64,000 nt of DNA from assembly GCF_039614845.1 (NCBI RefSeq), contig NZ_JBDIML010000006.1, positions 62,001-126,000 of the forward strand, written 5' to 3'. The first letter of the stretch is position 1. Each line of letters opens with the position of its first letter. Below the pieces are notes generated by a model, which searched no databases, was not told the origin of the DNA, and was given only the letters and a program-made list of their open reading frames with translations. Below, in pieces: positions 1 through 8,887 of this stretch. Both the position numbers and the translations under genes were made by a program. This DNA comes from Ornithinibacillus xuwenensis (GTDB taxonomy: Bacteria > Bacillota > Bacilli > Bacillales > Amphibacillaceae).

Positions 1-26
1 TTCGATTAGGAGAGGATTATGCAGCT

Positions 27-1871
27 ATGTGTGGAATTACCGGTATTGTGAATTGGAAAAGTTATGTCCGAGAAGAAAAAGAAACGTTAGAGAAAATGAC
101 AGAAACGTTATCTTTAAGAGGACCAGACGATACAAATATTTGGCTTGATACATTTGTCGGGTTTGGACATAAGCGTTTGGCTGTTGTTGATTTGGAAGGT
201 GGAAGGCAGCCGATGCAGAAGAAAGCAAATGGGAATACTTACACAATTGTATATAATGGTGAATTATATAATACGGAAGATATAAGGAAGGAACTATTGC
301 AAAGAGGTCATGTATTTCATACATCGTCTGATACGGAAGTATTATTAACCGCCTATATAGAATGGAAAGAGGATTGTGTGAATTACCTGAATGGTATTTA
401 TGCATTTGGCATATGGGATGATGCCAAGCAACAGTTGTTTATGTCGCGTGATCGGCTTGGTGTAAAGCCGTTATTTTATTTGGAGGATGCGGAACGATTT
501 TTATTCGGATCAGAGTTGAAAGCTATTTTGGCGCATCATACAGTAAAAGCAGAAGTAGATGATGGCGGTTTAGCTGAGATTTTCGGACTTGGTCCTTCTA
601 GAACTCCTGGCCATGGTATATTCAAAGGCTTTAAGGAACTACGTGCTGGACACTCCTTGACGTTTTCCAAAAATGGCTTAAAGGTTTGGCGATATTGGAA
701 TGTAGAAAGCAAGGAACACTATGATTCGGTGGAGGATACGATAGAGCGTGTGCGCGAACTATTTGTAGACGCGGTACAGAGACAATTAGTTGCGGATGTT
801 CCGGTATCTACTTTTCTATCAGGAGGAGTTGATTCTAGCGCAATTACGGCAGTCGCTTCCGAATATTTTAAGCAAAAAGGTAGAGGTACTCTTACGACAT
901 TTTCAATTGACTACGAAGGAAATGATAAGTATTTTGTTGCTAGCAAATTTCAGCCTACTAGTGATAGACCGTTTATTGAAAAGATGGTAAAGGAATTCTC
1001 GACCAATCACCATGATGAAGTCATTGCAGGAGGAGAGCTAGCGCAATACTTGAAAGAGGCTGTTGTTCTCCGAGATCAGCCGGGGATGGCAGATATTGAT
1101 TCTTCTTTACTTTGGTTCTGTGAAAGAATAAAAGAGCGTACGACGGTAAGTTTATCGGGTGAGTGTGCGGATGAAATATTTGGCGGGTACCCTTGGTTTC
1201 ATGACCCAGATTCAGCTAATGGTGGATTCCCATGGGTTCGCTCGTTAGACTCTCGAATTGATTTACTACTGCCAAAATGGCAAGAGAAGCTAGACTTAAA
1301 GACTTATGTACACGATCGTTATCAAGAGACCATCGCTGAAACACCTCGCTTAGATGGTGAAACGAAGCAGGATGCCCGAAGACGCGAACTGTTTTATTTG
1401 AATATGCACTGGTTTATGCAACAGTTATTGGATCGAAAGGACCGAATGAGTATGGGTGCAAGTCTAGAGGTTAGGGTGCCATTTGCAGATCACCATCTAG
1501 TAGAATATGTGTGGAATATTCCATGGGAAATAAAGATGTTTGATAATCGGGAAAAAGGAATTCTTAGAAAGGCATTGGAAGGAATTTTACCAGATGAAAT
1601 ACTATATCGTAAGAAGAGCCCATATCCAAAGACATTTCAGCCTGAATATACAAAGCAGGTTGTAAGCTGGATGGAGGATATTATAGCTGATAAACATGCA
1701 CCATTATTTAACTTTCTAAGTAGAGAAAAAGTAGAAGCCATTGTCCGTAGTGAAGGTAAGGAATTTAAGGATCCTTGGTATGGTCAGCTGATGAAGGGAC
1801 CACAGCTAATTGCCCATCTTTGTCAAATTGATCATTGGTTGCGAACCTATCAGGTTGAATATAGTGGTTAA
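27..1871 (+). CDS. asnO: Asparagine synthase (glutamine-hydrolysing), AsnO type
   Basis: Class-II glutamine amidotransferase that makes asparagine from aspartate, glutamine and ATP in the cytoplasm. The protein begins MCGITG, so Cys2 after removal of Met is the nucleophile of the glutaminase half (about residues 2-200). The synthetase half carries the PPi-loop signature FLSGGVDSS and later LSGECADEIFGGYPWF. Its 614 residues match Bacillus subtilis AsnO (YisO), the sporulation-linked paralogue, better than the longer AsnB. The start is fixed by the requirement for Cys2 and has a GGAGAGGA-type site upstream. It is monocistronic: a strong terminator follows. Assignment to AsnO rather than AsnB or AsnH rests on length only. 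Confidence 0.9.
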   Translation: MCGITGIVNWKSYVREEKETLEKMTETLSLRGPDDTNIWLDTFVGFGHKRLAVVDLEGGRQPMQKKANGNTYTIVYNGELYNTEDIRKELLQRGHVFHTSSDTEVLLTAYIEWKEDCVNYLNGIYAFGIWDDAKQQLFMSRDRLGVKPLFYLEDAERFLFGSELKAILAHHTVKAEVDDGGLAEIFGLGPSRTPGHGIFKGFKELRAGHSLTFSKNGLKVWRYWNVESKEHYDSVEDTIERVRELFVDAVQRQLVADVPVSTFLSGGVDSSAITAVASEYFKQKGRGTLTTFSIDYEGNDKYFVASKFQPTSDRPFIEKMVKEFSTNHHDEVIAGGELAQYLKEAVVLRDQPGMADIDSSLLWFCERIKERTTVSLSGECADEIFGGYPWFHDPDSANGGFPWVRSLDSRIDLLLPKWQEKLDLKTYVHDRYQETIAETPRLDGETKQDARRRELFYLNMHWFMQQLLDRKDRMSMGASLEVRVPFADHHLVEYVWNIPWEIKMFDNREKGILRKALEGILPDEILYRKKSPYPKTFQPEYTKQVVSWMEDIIADKHAPLFNFLSREKVEAIVRSEGKEFKDPWYGQLMKGPQLIAHLCQIDHWLRTYQVEYSG

Positions 1872-1875
1872 ATCC

Positions 1876-1920
1876 AATAAGAGAAGGGTTAACGATTAAT
1901 CGTTAACCCTTCTCTTATTT
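1876..1920 (+). terminator. Rho-independent terminator after asnO
   Basis: A perfect inverted repeat with 21-base arms (AATAAGAGAAGGGTTAACGAT and its complement) closes on a 2-base loop and ends in a short T run. The symmetry means it could work on either strand. Confidence 0.85.
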
Positions 1921-2009
1921 ATCTATCGTCCTATATTCACTGGAATATTTAATGCCTTTTTTAAAAGAAATGGAATGTATTAAATCACCTAGGAATATAG
2001 TGTAATAGA

Positions 2010-2051
2010 AAAATTGGTACTTGCTTCCCTGGCAAAAGATAAGCCAATTTT
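2010..2051 (+). promoter_or_regulatory. Hairpin in the glpF leader
   Basis: AAAATTGG at 2010-2017 pairs with CCAATTTT at 2044-2051, about 50 bases before the glpF start. In B. subtilis the glp leaders contain a terminator controlled by the antiterminator GlpP. No glpP gene is present here and the hairpin is weak, so a role in antitermination is only a possibility. The rest of 1921-2099 shows no other structure I can name. Confidence 0.3.
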
Positions 2052-2099
2052 CCTAAGTGGATTGATTCATTACTATTTCGAAAAGGGGTGTTGTGCAAG

Positions 2100-2912
2100 A
2101 TGTCAGAATTTACGGCAGAACTGATTGGTACGATGATTTTAATTATTTTTGGTGGTGGTGTAGTAGGTGGAGTTGTTCTAAAGAACTCTAAAGCAGAAGG
2201 AGCTGGCTGGATAGTTATTACAGTTGGCTGGGGACTAGCGGTGGCGATGGCTATCTATGCAGTTGGAAATATTTCAGGTGCTCATATTAATCCGGCTGTA
2301 ACGATTGGGTTTGCGTCTGTAGGGGAATTCCCTTGGGATAAGGTGCCTTTATACATTACTGCACAAATGCTAGGTGCTATAATTGGGGGAGCAATTGTTT
2401 ATTTAGCATATCTAGCACATTGGCGTAAAACAGATGATCCTGCAACAAAGCTGGCGGTATTCTCTACCGCACCAGCAGAGCGTAGTATGTTTGCAAATTT
2501 CTTGACGGAGACTATCGGTACTTTTGTATTATTAATGGGGCTTATGTTCATTGGTGCAAATTCATTTACAGATGGACTAAATCCATTTGTTGTTGGGTTA
2601 CTAATTGTTGCGATTGGTGTGTCACTAGGTGGTCCGACTGGATATGCCATTAATCCAGCACGTGACTTAGGTCCAAGAATTGCTCATGCGATCCTACCAA
2701 TAGCTGGTAAAGGGGATTCAGATTGGGGGTATTCCTGGATTCCTGTTGTAGGTCCGATATTTGGTGGTGTCTATGGAGCGGTCTTCTACCAAGCGATTTT
2801 CCTAGGAAACTTTACAGTATTATTCTGGATTACAAGTGTGATAATGTTACTAGTTATTATTGGAGCTGTGAATGAAGACTTTCATAAGCAAGGTGCTCGT
2901 ATAGCAAAGTAA
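2100..2912 (+). CDS. glpF: Glycerol facilitator GlpF (aquaglyceroporin)
   Basis: Membrane channel for glycerol uptake. Both pore half-helices are visible: GAHINPAVT and GYAINPARDLGPR. The Asp after the second NPA box is typical of glycerol-conducting members rather than pure water channels. About six membrane segments, 270 residues, the usual family length. The open frame extends to 2088, but that GTG lies inside the AAAGGGG ribosome site, so the ATG at 2100 is the likely start. glpK follows after 33 bases, so the pair is one operon. No glycerol-3-phosphate dehydrogenase gene is adjacent. Confidence 0.93.
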   Translation: MSEFTAELIGTMILIIFGGGVVGGVVLKNSKAEGAGWIVITVGWGLAVAMAIYAVGNISGAHINPAVTIGFASVGEFPWDKVPLYITAQMLGAIIGGAIVYLAYLAHWRKTDDPATKLAVFSTAPAERSMFANFLTETIGTFVLLMGLMFIGANSFTDGLNPFVVGLLIVAIGVSLGGPTGYAINPARDLGPRIAHAILPIAGKGDSDWGYSWIPVVGPIFGGVYGAVFYQAIFLGNFTVLFWITSVIMLLVIIGAVNEDFHKQGARIAK

Positions 2913-2945
2913 TAGGGAAAAACAAAACCTGAGAGGAGTGTTAAG

Positions 2946-4442
2946 ATGGGAGATACATTTATTTTAGCATTAGACCAAGGTACGACAAGTTCTCGAGCAA
3001 TTCTATTCAACCAAAAAGGTCAGATTGTCGAAACTGCTCAAAAGGAATTTGAACAGTTCTTTCCACAGCCAGGTTGGGTTGAACATGATGCAAATGAAAT
3101 CTGGACATCAATTTTATCCTGTATTGCAGAAGTATTGCGTAAGGCTGATGTGGAACCGAATCAAGTAGCGGGAATTGGCATTACCAATCAACGTGAAACT
3201 ACGGTTGTTTGGGATAAGAATACAGGCAAACCGATATATAAAGCGATTGTGTGGCAGTCTCGTCAAACAGCAGATATATGCAAGGATTTGATTGAAAGGG
3301 GTTACAATGATTTATTCCGAGATAAAACGGGCCTATTAATAGATGCTTATTTCTCCGGTACCAAAGTAAAATGGATTCTTGATCATGTAGAAGGTGCTAG
3401 GGAAAAAGCTGAAAATGATGAGTTGTTATTCGGGACAATTGATTCATGGCTTGTTTACAAGCTTTCGGGTGGAAAAGCACATGTAACGGATTACTCGAAT
3501 GCATCACGTACGTTGATGTTTAATATATATGATTTGCAATGGGATGACGAGCTATTAGAATTATTAACCGTTCCAAAAAGTATGCTACCAGAGGTCAAGC
3601 AGTCTTCAGAAGTGTATGCACATACTGCGAATTATCACTTCTTTGGTCATGAGGTACCAATTGCTGGAATTGCTGGTGACCAGCAAGCAGCACTATTTGG
3701 GCAAGCATGCTTTGAAACTGGAATGGCAAAGAATACGTATGGAACAGGCTGCTTCATGCTTATGAATACTGGGGAACAAGGTGTGAAATCCGAGCACGGT
3801 CTTCTCACAACACTAGCATGGGGTGTCGATGGAAAAGTAGAGTACGCGCTTGAAGGTAGTATTTTTGTGGCAGGCTCAGCAATTCAATGGCTGCGTGACG
3901 GTTTACGTATTATCGAAAGTGCGCCAGAGAGTGAAGCCTTCGCAACAAAGGTTGAATCAACCGATGGTGTCTATTTAGTTCCAGCATTTGTTGGATTAGG
4001 AACACCATATTGGGATAGTGATGCACGTGGTGCAGTTTTCGGCATAACACGTGGAACATCAAAAGAGCATTTCATACGTGCAACCTTGGAATCACTAGCA
4101 TATCAAACAAGAGATGTATTAGATGCCATGATTGCCGATTCTGGGATTGACCTGAAAACACTTCGTGTGGATGGAGGAGCAGTAAAAAATGATTTTCTAA
4201 TGCAATTCCAAAGTGATATTTTAGGTGTACCAGTTGATCGGCCAGTAGTACAGGAAACAACAGCTTTAGGTGCTGCCTATCTTGCTGGTCTGGCAGTAGG
4301 CTATTGGCAGGATAAGGAAGAGATTGCAAAACAATGGCAAAATGAGAAGACATTTGAGAATACGATGGATCAAGAGGATCGTGAAACGCTTTATATTGGA
4401 TGGCAAAAAGCAGTAGAAGCAACGAGAACATTTAAGCGATAA
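2946..4442 (+). CDS. glpK: Glycerol kinase
   Basis: FGGY-family kinase that phosphorylates glycerol entering through GlpF to glycerol 3-phosphate. ATP-binding signature LALDQGTTSSRAI at the N terminus, and conserved GTPYWDSDARGAVFGI and GGAVKNDFLMQFQSDIL later. 498 residues is the normal length. His231, in the context ANYHFFGHEV, aligns with the histidine that phospho-HPr modifies in Gram-positive glycerol kinases, so activity is probably raised by the PTS when no better sugar is present. It has a good ribosome site (GAGAGGAG) and follows glpF directly. Confidence 0.96.
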   Translation: MGDTFILALDQGTTSSRAILFNQKGQIVETAQKEFEQFFPQPGWVEHDANEIWTSILSCIAEVLRKADVEPNQVAGIGITNQRETTVVWDKNTGKPIYKAIVWQSRQTADICKDLIERGYNDLFRDKTGLLIDAYFSGTKVKWILDHVEGAREKAENDELLFGTIDSWLVYKLSGGKAHVTDYSNASRTLMFNIYDLQWDDELLELLTVPKSMLPEVKQSSEVYAHTANYHFFGHEVPIAGIAGDQQAALFGQACFETGMAKNTYGTGCFMLMNTGEQGVKSEHGLLTTLAWGVDGKVEYALEGSIFVAGSAIQWLRDGLRIIESAPESEAFATKVESTDGVYLVPAFVGLGTPYWDSDARGAVFGITRGTSKEHFIRATLESLAYQTRDVLDAMIADSGIDLKTLRVDGGAVKNDFLMQFQSDILGVPVDRPVVQETTALGAAYLAGLAVGYWQDKEEIAKQWQNEKTFENTMDQEDRETLYIGWQKAVEATRTFKR

Positions 4443-4597
4443 GCCGAAACTTATTTAGGGGGGAACTATTCCCCTCTGAATGTAAGTTGAACAGATTCTG
4501 GCAATACGAGAAATCTAAATACAATAGGCAATTCTCCGATTTCATTTTTACTGGAATCTCGTCATATGCCAAAAAAATTTAATACGTTTACTGGAAC

Positions 4598-4638
4598 GAA
4601 GACCCTACCAACTTTTCTTGTGTTAGGGTCTTCTTTTC
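4598..4638 (+). terminator. Terminator between glpFK and dhaKLM
   Basis: GAAGACCCTA pairs with TAGGGTCTTC and is followed by TTTT. A second, weaker hairpin (GGGGAA / TTCCCC, 4457-4475) sits just after glpK. The dha genes therefore probably have their own promoter between about 4600 and 4660, although I see no convincing -35/-10 pair. Nothing else is recognisable in 4443-4676. Confidence 0.75.
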
Positions 4639-4676
4639 TACTAAACGTAATATAGTGAACTAAAGGGGGATATAGC

Positions 4677-5666
4677 ATGAAGAAAATTATTAATGATCCA
4701 AACCAGGTCGTTCAAGACATGGTCGATGGTTTAATTGCTGCAAATCCTGATTCATTAAAACAGGTTCCGAATACGTTTGTTGTAGCGAGAGCGGATGCAC
4801 CAGTCGCTGGTAAGGTTGCCCTTGTCAGTGGTGGGGGAAGTGGCCATGAGCCAGCTCATGCTGGCTATATTGGCAAAGGCATGCTTGATGCTGCGGTTTG
4901 TGGCGAAGTGTTTACGTCACCGACTCCTGATCAGGTATTGGAAGGAATAAAAGCAGTTGATAGTGGAAATGGTGTTTTGTTAGTCATCAAAAACTATACT
5001 GGTGACGTCTTGAATTTTGAAATGGCTGCAGAGCTTGCAGAAGCAGAGGGCATTCAAGTAGAAAAGGTAATTGTAAATGATGATGTTGCCGTAGAGGATA
5101 GTTCATTTACGACAGGAAGACGAGGAATTGCTGGCACAGTCTTTGTCCATAAGATTGCAGGTGCAAAAGCAGATTCAGGAGCTAAATTAGAAGCGGTAAA
5201 GGCAGTAGCAAATAAAGTAGTTACTAATGTTCGCTCTATGGGAATAGCTTTAACACCATGTACAGTACCAGCCGCTGGAAAGCCTAGCTTTACATTGGAA
5301 GATCATGAAATGGAAATTGGTATGGGTATTCATGGGGAACCTGGCATCGATAGAACTTCAATTGCTTCAGCTGATGAGATTGCAACTACCTTAACCGAGA
5401 AGGTTCTGGAGGACTTTGATTTTTCTGGAGAGGTTGCCGTACTTGTGAATGGATTAGGAGCAACACCGGAGATGGAATTATACATTATGAATAAGAAATT
5501 ACATGAAATTCTATCAGAAAGAGGCATAAAAATTTATCGAACATATGTTGGAGAATATATGACGTCACTTGAGATGGCAGGTTGCTCGGTATCCTTATTA
5601 AAGCTTGATGATGAGTTGAAGGAATTATTAGATGCAGAATCTACTGCACCTGCTTTCCGTAGCTAA
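4677..5666 (+). CDS. dhaK: PTS-dependent dihydroxyacetone kinase, substrate-binding subunit DhaK
   Basis: Binds dihydroxyacetone covalently through a histidine and receives phosphate from DhaL-ADP. Conserved blocks include GGGSGHEPAHAGYIG, CGEVFTSPTPDQV and MGIHGEPGI; the histidine in the last block matches the one forming the hemiaminal with substrate in E. coli DhaK. 329 residues, the normal size. It is first in a three-gene operon with dhaL (15-base gap) and dhaM. Ribosome site AAAGGGGG. Position beside glpFK suggests a shared role in three-carbon (glycerol/dihydroxyacetone) metabolism. Confidence 0.95.
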   Translation: MKKIINDPNQVVQDMVDGLIAANPDSLKQVPNTFVVARADAPVAGKVALVSGGGSGHEPAHAGYIGKGMLDAAVCGEVFTSPTPDQVLEGIKAVDSGNGVLLVIKNYTGDVLNFEMAAELAEAEGIQVEKVIVNDDVAVEDSSFTTGRRGIAGTVFVHKIAGAKADSGAKLEAVKAVANKVVTNVRSMGIALTPCTVPAAGKPSFTLEDHEMEIGMGIHGEPGIDRTSIASADEIATTLTEKVLEDFDFSGEVAVLVNGLGATPEMELYIMNKKLHEILSERGIKIYRTYVGEYMTSLEMAGCSVSLLKLDDELKELLDAESTAPAFRS

Positions 5667-5681
5667 GAAAGGTGTGATTCC

Positions 5682-6305
5682 ATGGAATTAGAAATACATG
5701 ACTTGATAAAATGGTTTGAAATTACAAATGAGAGAATACAACAACATAAAGATTATCTTACTGGATTGGATCAGCCAATCGGTGATGGTGATCATGGAAT
5801 AAACATGGCAAGAGGGTATCAAGAGGCAGTGACGAAATTATCTCAAGCGGAGTATCAGGAGCCATCTGAGGTACTAAGGGATGCATCCATGGCACTACTT
5901 TCAAAGGTTGGTGGAGCATCTGGCCCATTATATGGTACCGCATTTCTAAAAATGTCATTAGCGGTGAAGGGGTTAGAAACAATCAATGCAGCATCTTTGG
6001 TAAATGGATTAAGTGCTGCTTTACTAGGTATCAAACAACGTGGAAAAGCAGAAGCTGGTGAGAAAACGTTAGTCGATGTATGGGGTCCGGTTGTAGACTA
6101 TATTAGTAGTGAAGAATCTAATTTACGTGCTGAAGATTTAACGAGCCAAGCAAGAATGGCAATGGAACGAACGAAAGAGATGATGGCAACCAAAGGTAGG
6201 GCATCCTATTTTAAGGAGAAATCAATCGGGCATATTGATCCTGGATCTGCGTCTTCTTATTATGTCTTTGCGTCATTAGCAGAGGTATGGAAGGAGAAGA
6301 CTTAG
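5682..6305 (+). CDS. dhaL: Dihydroxyacetone kinase ADP-binding subunit DhaL
   Basis: Carries the tightly bound ADP that is rephosphorylated by DhaM and passes phosphate to dihydroxyacetone on DhaK. The Mg-ADP site is visible as PIGDGDHGINMARG near residue 30, with three aspartates/histidine in the order expected, and GGASGPLYGTAFLK further on. 207 residues, all alpha-helical family. The GGTGTGATTCC spacing gives a clear start. dhaM begins one base after the stop codon, so translation is probably coupled. Confidence 0.94.
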   Translation: MELEIHDLIKWFEITNERIQQHKDYLTGLDQPIGDGDHGINMARGYQEAVTKLSQAEYQEPSEVLRDASMALLSKVGGASGPLYGTAFLKMSLAVKGLETINAASLVNGLSAALLGIKQRGKAEAGEKTLVDVWGPVVDYISSEESNLRAEDLTSQARMAMERTKEMMATKGRASYFKEKSIGHIDPGSASSYYVFASLAEVWKEKT

Positions 6306-6306
6306 G

Positions 6307-6681
6307 ATGAAATATGTCGGTATCGTTTTAATTTCCCATAGTTCTAAAATAGTAGAAGGACTAAAGGATATTATTAGACAGGTCATTCAGGAGGTACCAA
6401 TTGAAATAGCTGGGGGAACTGATGACGATGAGGTTGGAACTAGCTTAGGTAAAATTATGAATGCGATACACACCGCAAACGTCGGTCGAGGGGTACTCGT
6501 ATTCTATGACCTTGGCAGTGCAAAGATGAACGCGGAGATGGCACTGGAAATGGGAGAATCTAGTAATGTCAAAATAGTTGAAGCCCCTCTAATAGAAGGA
6601 GCTTATGTAGCCGCAGTTGAATCCAATATGGGAAAGGATTTAGAAGCGGTATATAAGGCAGTGCTACAAGAACTTAGCTGA
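6307..6681 (+). CDS. dhaM: Dihydroxyacetone kinase phosphotransfer subunit DhaM (EIIA domain only)
   Basis: Phosphoryl carrier of the mannose-EIIA type, passing phosphate from HPr to DhaL. The active-site histidine is in VLISHSSK near residue 10. At 124 residues it contains only the EIIA-like domain, the short Gram-positive form; the E. coli protein additionally has HPr-like and EI-like domains. This implies dependence on the general HPr of the cell. Last gene of dhaKLM; a bidirectional terminator follows. Confidence 0.92.
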   Translation: MKYVGIVLISHSSKIVEGLKDIIRQVIQEVPIEIAGGTDDDEVGTSLGKIMNAIHTANVGRGVLVFYDLGSAKMNAEMALEMGESSNVKIVEAPLIEGAYVAAVESNMGKDLEAVYKAVLQELS

Positions 6682-6690
6682 TCCAAAAAT

Positions 6691-6728
6691 GAAAAGGTAT
6701 CGAGCCAGAATGCTCGATACCTTTATCT
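6691..6728. terminator. Bidirectional terminator between dhaM and the HtrA-like gene
   Basis: AAAGGTATCGAGC pairs with GCTCGATACCTTT around a 6-base loop. On the minus strand the stem is followed by TTTTCATTTTT; on the plus strand by a weaker T-rich stretch. It separates two convergent genes. Confidence 0.85.
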
Positions 6729-6731
6729 CTA

Positions 6732-8102
6732 CTAATATGGTACGTATTGACCGGTTGCTTCATCATAGTAATACCACAAGCCATCTACCTCATCATAGTA
6801 AGACCATGTTTCATAGAATTCGTCGTAGTAATACCACAAATCTTCCACTTCATCATAGTAGCTCCATTCACCAGTTTCTTCGTCATAGTGCATATTTTCA
6901 TCTTCAAAGGGATCATAATACCCTTCATCTGAATACTCACCCTCATAAGATTCTGCGCTACCTTCCTCATACGGATCTTCTTCATAGGATTCAGAGTATT
7001 CTTGATCATACCAGTCATCATAATACGAGTTATCTTCTTCCATGTACTCCCAAATGGCATCTCCGAATTCTGACCAGAAATCTTCATATTCATATTCCCA
7101 GTAATCGTAATATTCTTCCTCGTCAGCATATTCTCCACCATCAAAATATCCTTCACCTTCATTCCAGGAATCACCATAGATATAATCACCATTTACATCG
7201 TAAAATTGTGCGAGTATATCTGCTTCACTCATCGGTTGATTAATCCAAGATTCGATAAGAGGTTGGACGGTGTATAATGGAATACTAAATCCAATGGATG
7301 CATCCTCAATACTCTCTGCGGAATTAATCGCGACTATTTTTTCGGTGTTTTTTGAAATCAAAGGACCGCCACTACTACCAGGTGAAATCGGTGCTGAAAT
7401 TTGATATAAGTTCTCATAAACGTAAGGATCGATAACAAAGCTTCGATTCTTTCCAGTTAGATACCCCATTGTAGCTGTATTCTCTAATCCAAGAGGGCTA
7501 CCTAATGCTATTATTTCTTCTCCGATTTTAGAAGACTCCGAGACTTCCATCGGGAAAGGTTCTTTTCCAGCTAAATCTGGAACATTAATAACGGCAACAT
7601 CAGTTTCATTAGAATAGCCAATTACTGTACCTTCATATTCTGCACCATTTATGGTCTTTATATATACTTGAGTTTCTCCTTCAACAACGTGGGCATTGGT
7701 AACAACTGCTCCATTTCGGTTATATAAGAAGCCAGACCCTTGGCTATACTGTGTGAAAATTGTATAGACAGTTTCCTGAGCAGAAGCAATAATATCGGTT
7801 AGTTCATTTTTTTGTTCATCTTCTAATTCCTTTTTTTCAGATATTGGAGTAGAAGCATCCTTTGTAGCAGCATTGATTTCCGTACTCTGTTCTTGTGTGC
7901 TTGCTTCCTCTGATGCGATCTTATCTGGAAAATCGGAATAAACGCTAGTAACAAAAAAGATACTACCAATAATCGTCCCGACTACTAATAATGATAAAAA
8001 GATGATAGTATATTTGTTTAATTTACCCTTGTGTTTAACACCACAATATGGACAGTAATTAGAATTTGGCCGTCTCTCTTTGCCACAAGATTGACAGTGC
8101 AT
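6732..8102 (-). CDS. Membrane-anchored HtrA/trypsin-like serine protease with zinc ribbon and acidic Tyr/Trp-rich tail
   Basis: Domain order from sequence: N-terminal zinc ribbon with CxxC at 3-6 and 17-20; a linker; one membrane helix about residues 31-53; a Ser/Glu/Thr-rich stalk to about 110; then an S1C trypsin-like protease with His138 (TNAHVV), Asp168 (ETDVAVINV) and Ser244 (SPGSSGGPL). No PDZ domain follows. Instead residues about 300-456 are overwhelmingly Asp/Glu with Tyr and Trp, ending in two near-identical 16-residue units starting WSYYDEV, 20 residues apart. The protease would face outside with the ribbon in the cytoplasm. Function of the tail is unknown; cation binding or wall association are guesses. 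Monocistronic. Confidence 0.85.
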   Translation of the reverse strand: MHCQSCGKERRPNSNYCPYCGVKHKGKLNKYTIIFLSLLVVGTIIGSIFFVTSVYSDFPDKIASEEASTQEQSTEINAATKDASTPISEKKELEDEQKNELTDIIASAQETVYTIFTQYSQGSGFLYNRNGAVVTNAHVVEGETQVYIKTINGAEYEGTVIGYSNETDVAVINVPDLAGKEPFPMEVSESSKIGEEIIALGSPLGLENTATMGYLTGKNRSFVIDPYVYENLYQISAPISPGSSGGPLISKNTEKIVAINSAESIEDASIGFSIPLYTVQPLIESWINQPMSEADILAQFYDVNGDYIYGDSWNEGEGYFDGGEYADEEEYYDYWEYEYEDFWSEFGDAIWEYMEEDNSYYDDWYDQEYSESYEEDPYEEGSAESYEGEYSDEGYYDPFEDENMHYDEETGEWSYYDEVEDLWYYYDEFYETWSYYDEVDGLWYYYDEATGQYVPY

Positions 8103-8125
8103 ATGCTAACTCCTCTTTTCGTTGT

Positions 8126-8143
8126 TATAATACTAGTATTATA
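8126..8143 (-). promoter_or_regulatory. Palindrome at the probable promoter of the HtrA-like gene
   Basis: TATAATACTAGTATTATA is a perfect 18-base palindrome 24 bases upstream of the start codon. On the minus strand it supplies a TATAAT -10 box; the -35 box 17 bases away is poor (CTTAAA), which would suit an activated or repressed promoter with a dimer binding here. Confidence 0.4.
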
Positions 8144-8241
8144 GCACGTAAAAGCGACATTTTAAGTAAGTTTTTAGATAAATAGTATTTAAACAAGCCG
8201 CAGTAGTATTATTATGATTATCGTTTATACCTATATATGCG

Positions 8242-8691
8242 TTATAGTTTGTACCCAGTGCGACTTTTAAAACGCTTTAGAATAACCGAGCTTTCAACAC
8301 GGGTTATCCCTTCAACTGAGTAAAGTTCATTATTGATAAAGGTCTCTAATTTTTGGAAATCCTCCACTAATACATGCATATGTAACGTACTAGGTCCAGT
8401 CATTTGATAGATGCTCGCTACATTTTGATTGTCAGCCAGGTTTTGGGCAACTTCTTGTAGCTGTTTCGGTTCAACATCCACCTCAAAAAAAGCAGATACT
8501 TTTTTACCCATCTTTTCCGAATTGATCACCACAGAGAATTTTTCAATAATTCCTTTATCCTTTAGATTCTGAATCCGGTCTTTGACTGCAACGCGTGACA
8601 GTCCGACTTTTTCTGCTAGTTCTACATAGGAAAGTCTTCCATCCTCGGATAATAGCTCCAATAACTGCTTGTCTATCTCATCGTACTTCAT
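8242..8691 (-). CDS. ywrC: Lrp/AsnC-family transcriptional regulator, YwrC-like
   Basis: N-terminal winged helix (DKQLLELLSEDGRLSYVELA, then VGLSRVAVKDRIQNLKDKGI) followed by a RAM effector-binding domain ending near residue 149. The open frame runs further upstream, but the ATG at 8691 has AGGGG nine bases before it and gives the usual family length. It is divergent from ywrD-ywrB-ywrA. In B. subtilis the same four genes (ywrA-D) are clustered and the Lrp-type member has been reported to respond to chromate, so local control of the transporter is likely but inferred from that. Confidence 0.88.
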   Translation of the reverse strand: MKYDEIDKQLLELLSEDGRLSYVELAEKVGLSRVAVKDRIQNLKDKGIIEKFSVVINSEKMGKKVSAFFEVDVEPKQLQEVAQNLADNQNVASIYQMTGPSTLHMHVLVEDFQKLETFINNELYSVEGITRVESSVILKRFKSRTGYKL

Positions 8692-8732
8692 CAAACCAGC
8701 CCCTATGATTTTTGATACTATTATAGAAGATA

Positions 8733-8755
8733 AATTAACAAAAAGAAAGTTAATT
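8733..8755. promoter_or_regulatory. Inverted repeat in the ywrC-ywrD control region
   Basis: AATTAAC and GTTAATT are separated by nine bases. The position, between divergent genes where one encodes an Lrp-type regulator, makes it a candidate YwrC operator. No independent evidence. Confidence 0.35.
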
Positions 8756-8819
8756 GAAGAAAAATAGATTAAAAGTAAAGTGGATAACGATAAATGGTTT
8801 ATTAACGAAGATTGATAGA

Positions 8820-8848
8820 TTGACATTAACAAATTTATTTCGTAATAT
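8820..8848 (+). promoter_or_regulatory. Sigma-A promoter for ywrD-ywrB-ywrA
   Basis: TTGACA at 8820-8825, 17-base spacer, TAATAT at 8843-8848. Transcription would begin near 8855, 33 bases before the ywrD start codon, with AAAGGAGTG as ribosome site. Confidence 0.75.
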
Positions 8849-8887
8849 GAAATAAAATTCAGAAGAAAATAAAAGGAGTGTGTCCCT

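Noticed and set aside
4443..4676. Riboswitch or antiterminator leader in front of dhaK
   Set aside because: Only a simple terminator and one weak hairpin are seen; no known aptamer pattern.
6689..7243. Long plus-strand frame (184 codons, His/Arg/Leu-rich) opposite the HtrA-like tail
   Set aside because: It is the antisense of the Asp/Glu/Tyr codon repeats of the real gene; composition is artefactual and there is no separate start signal.
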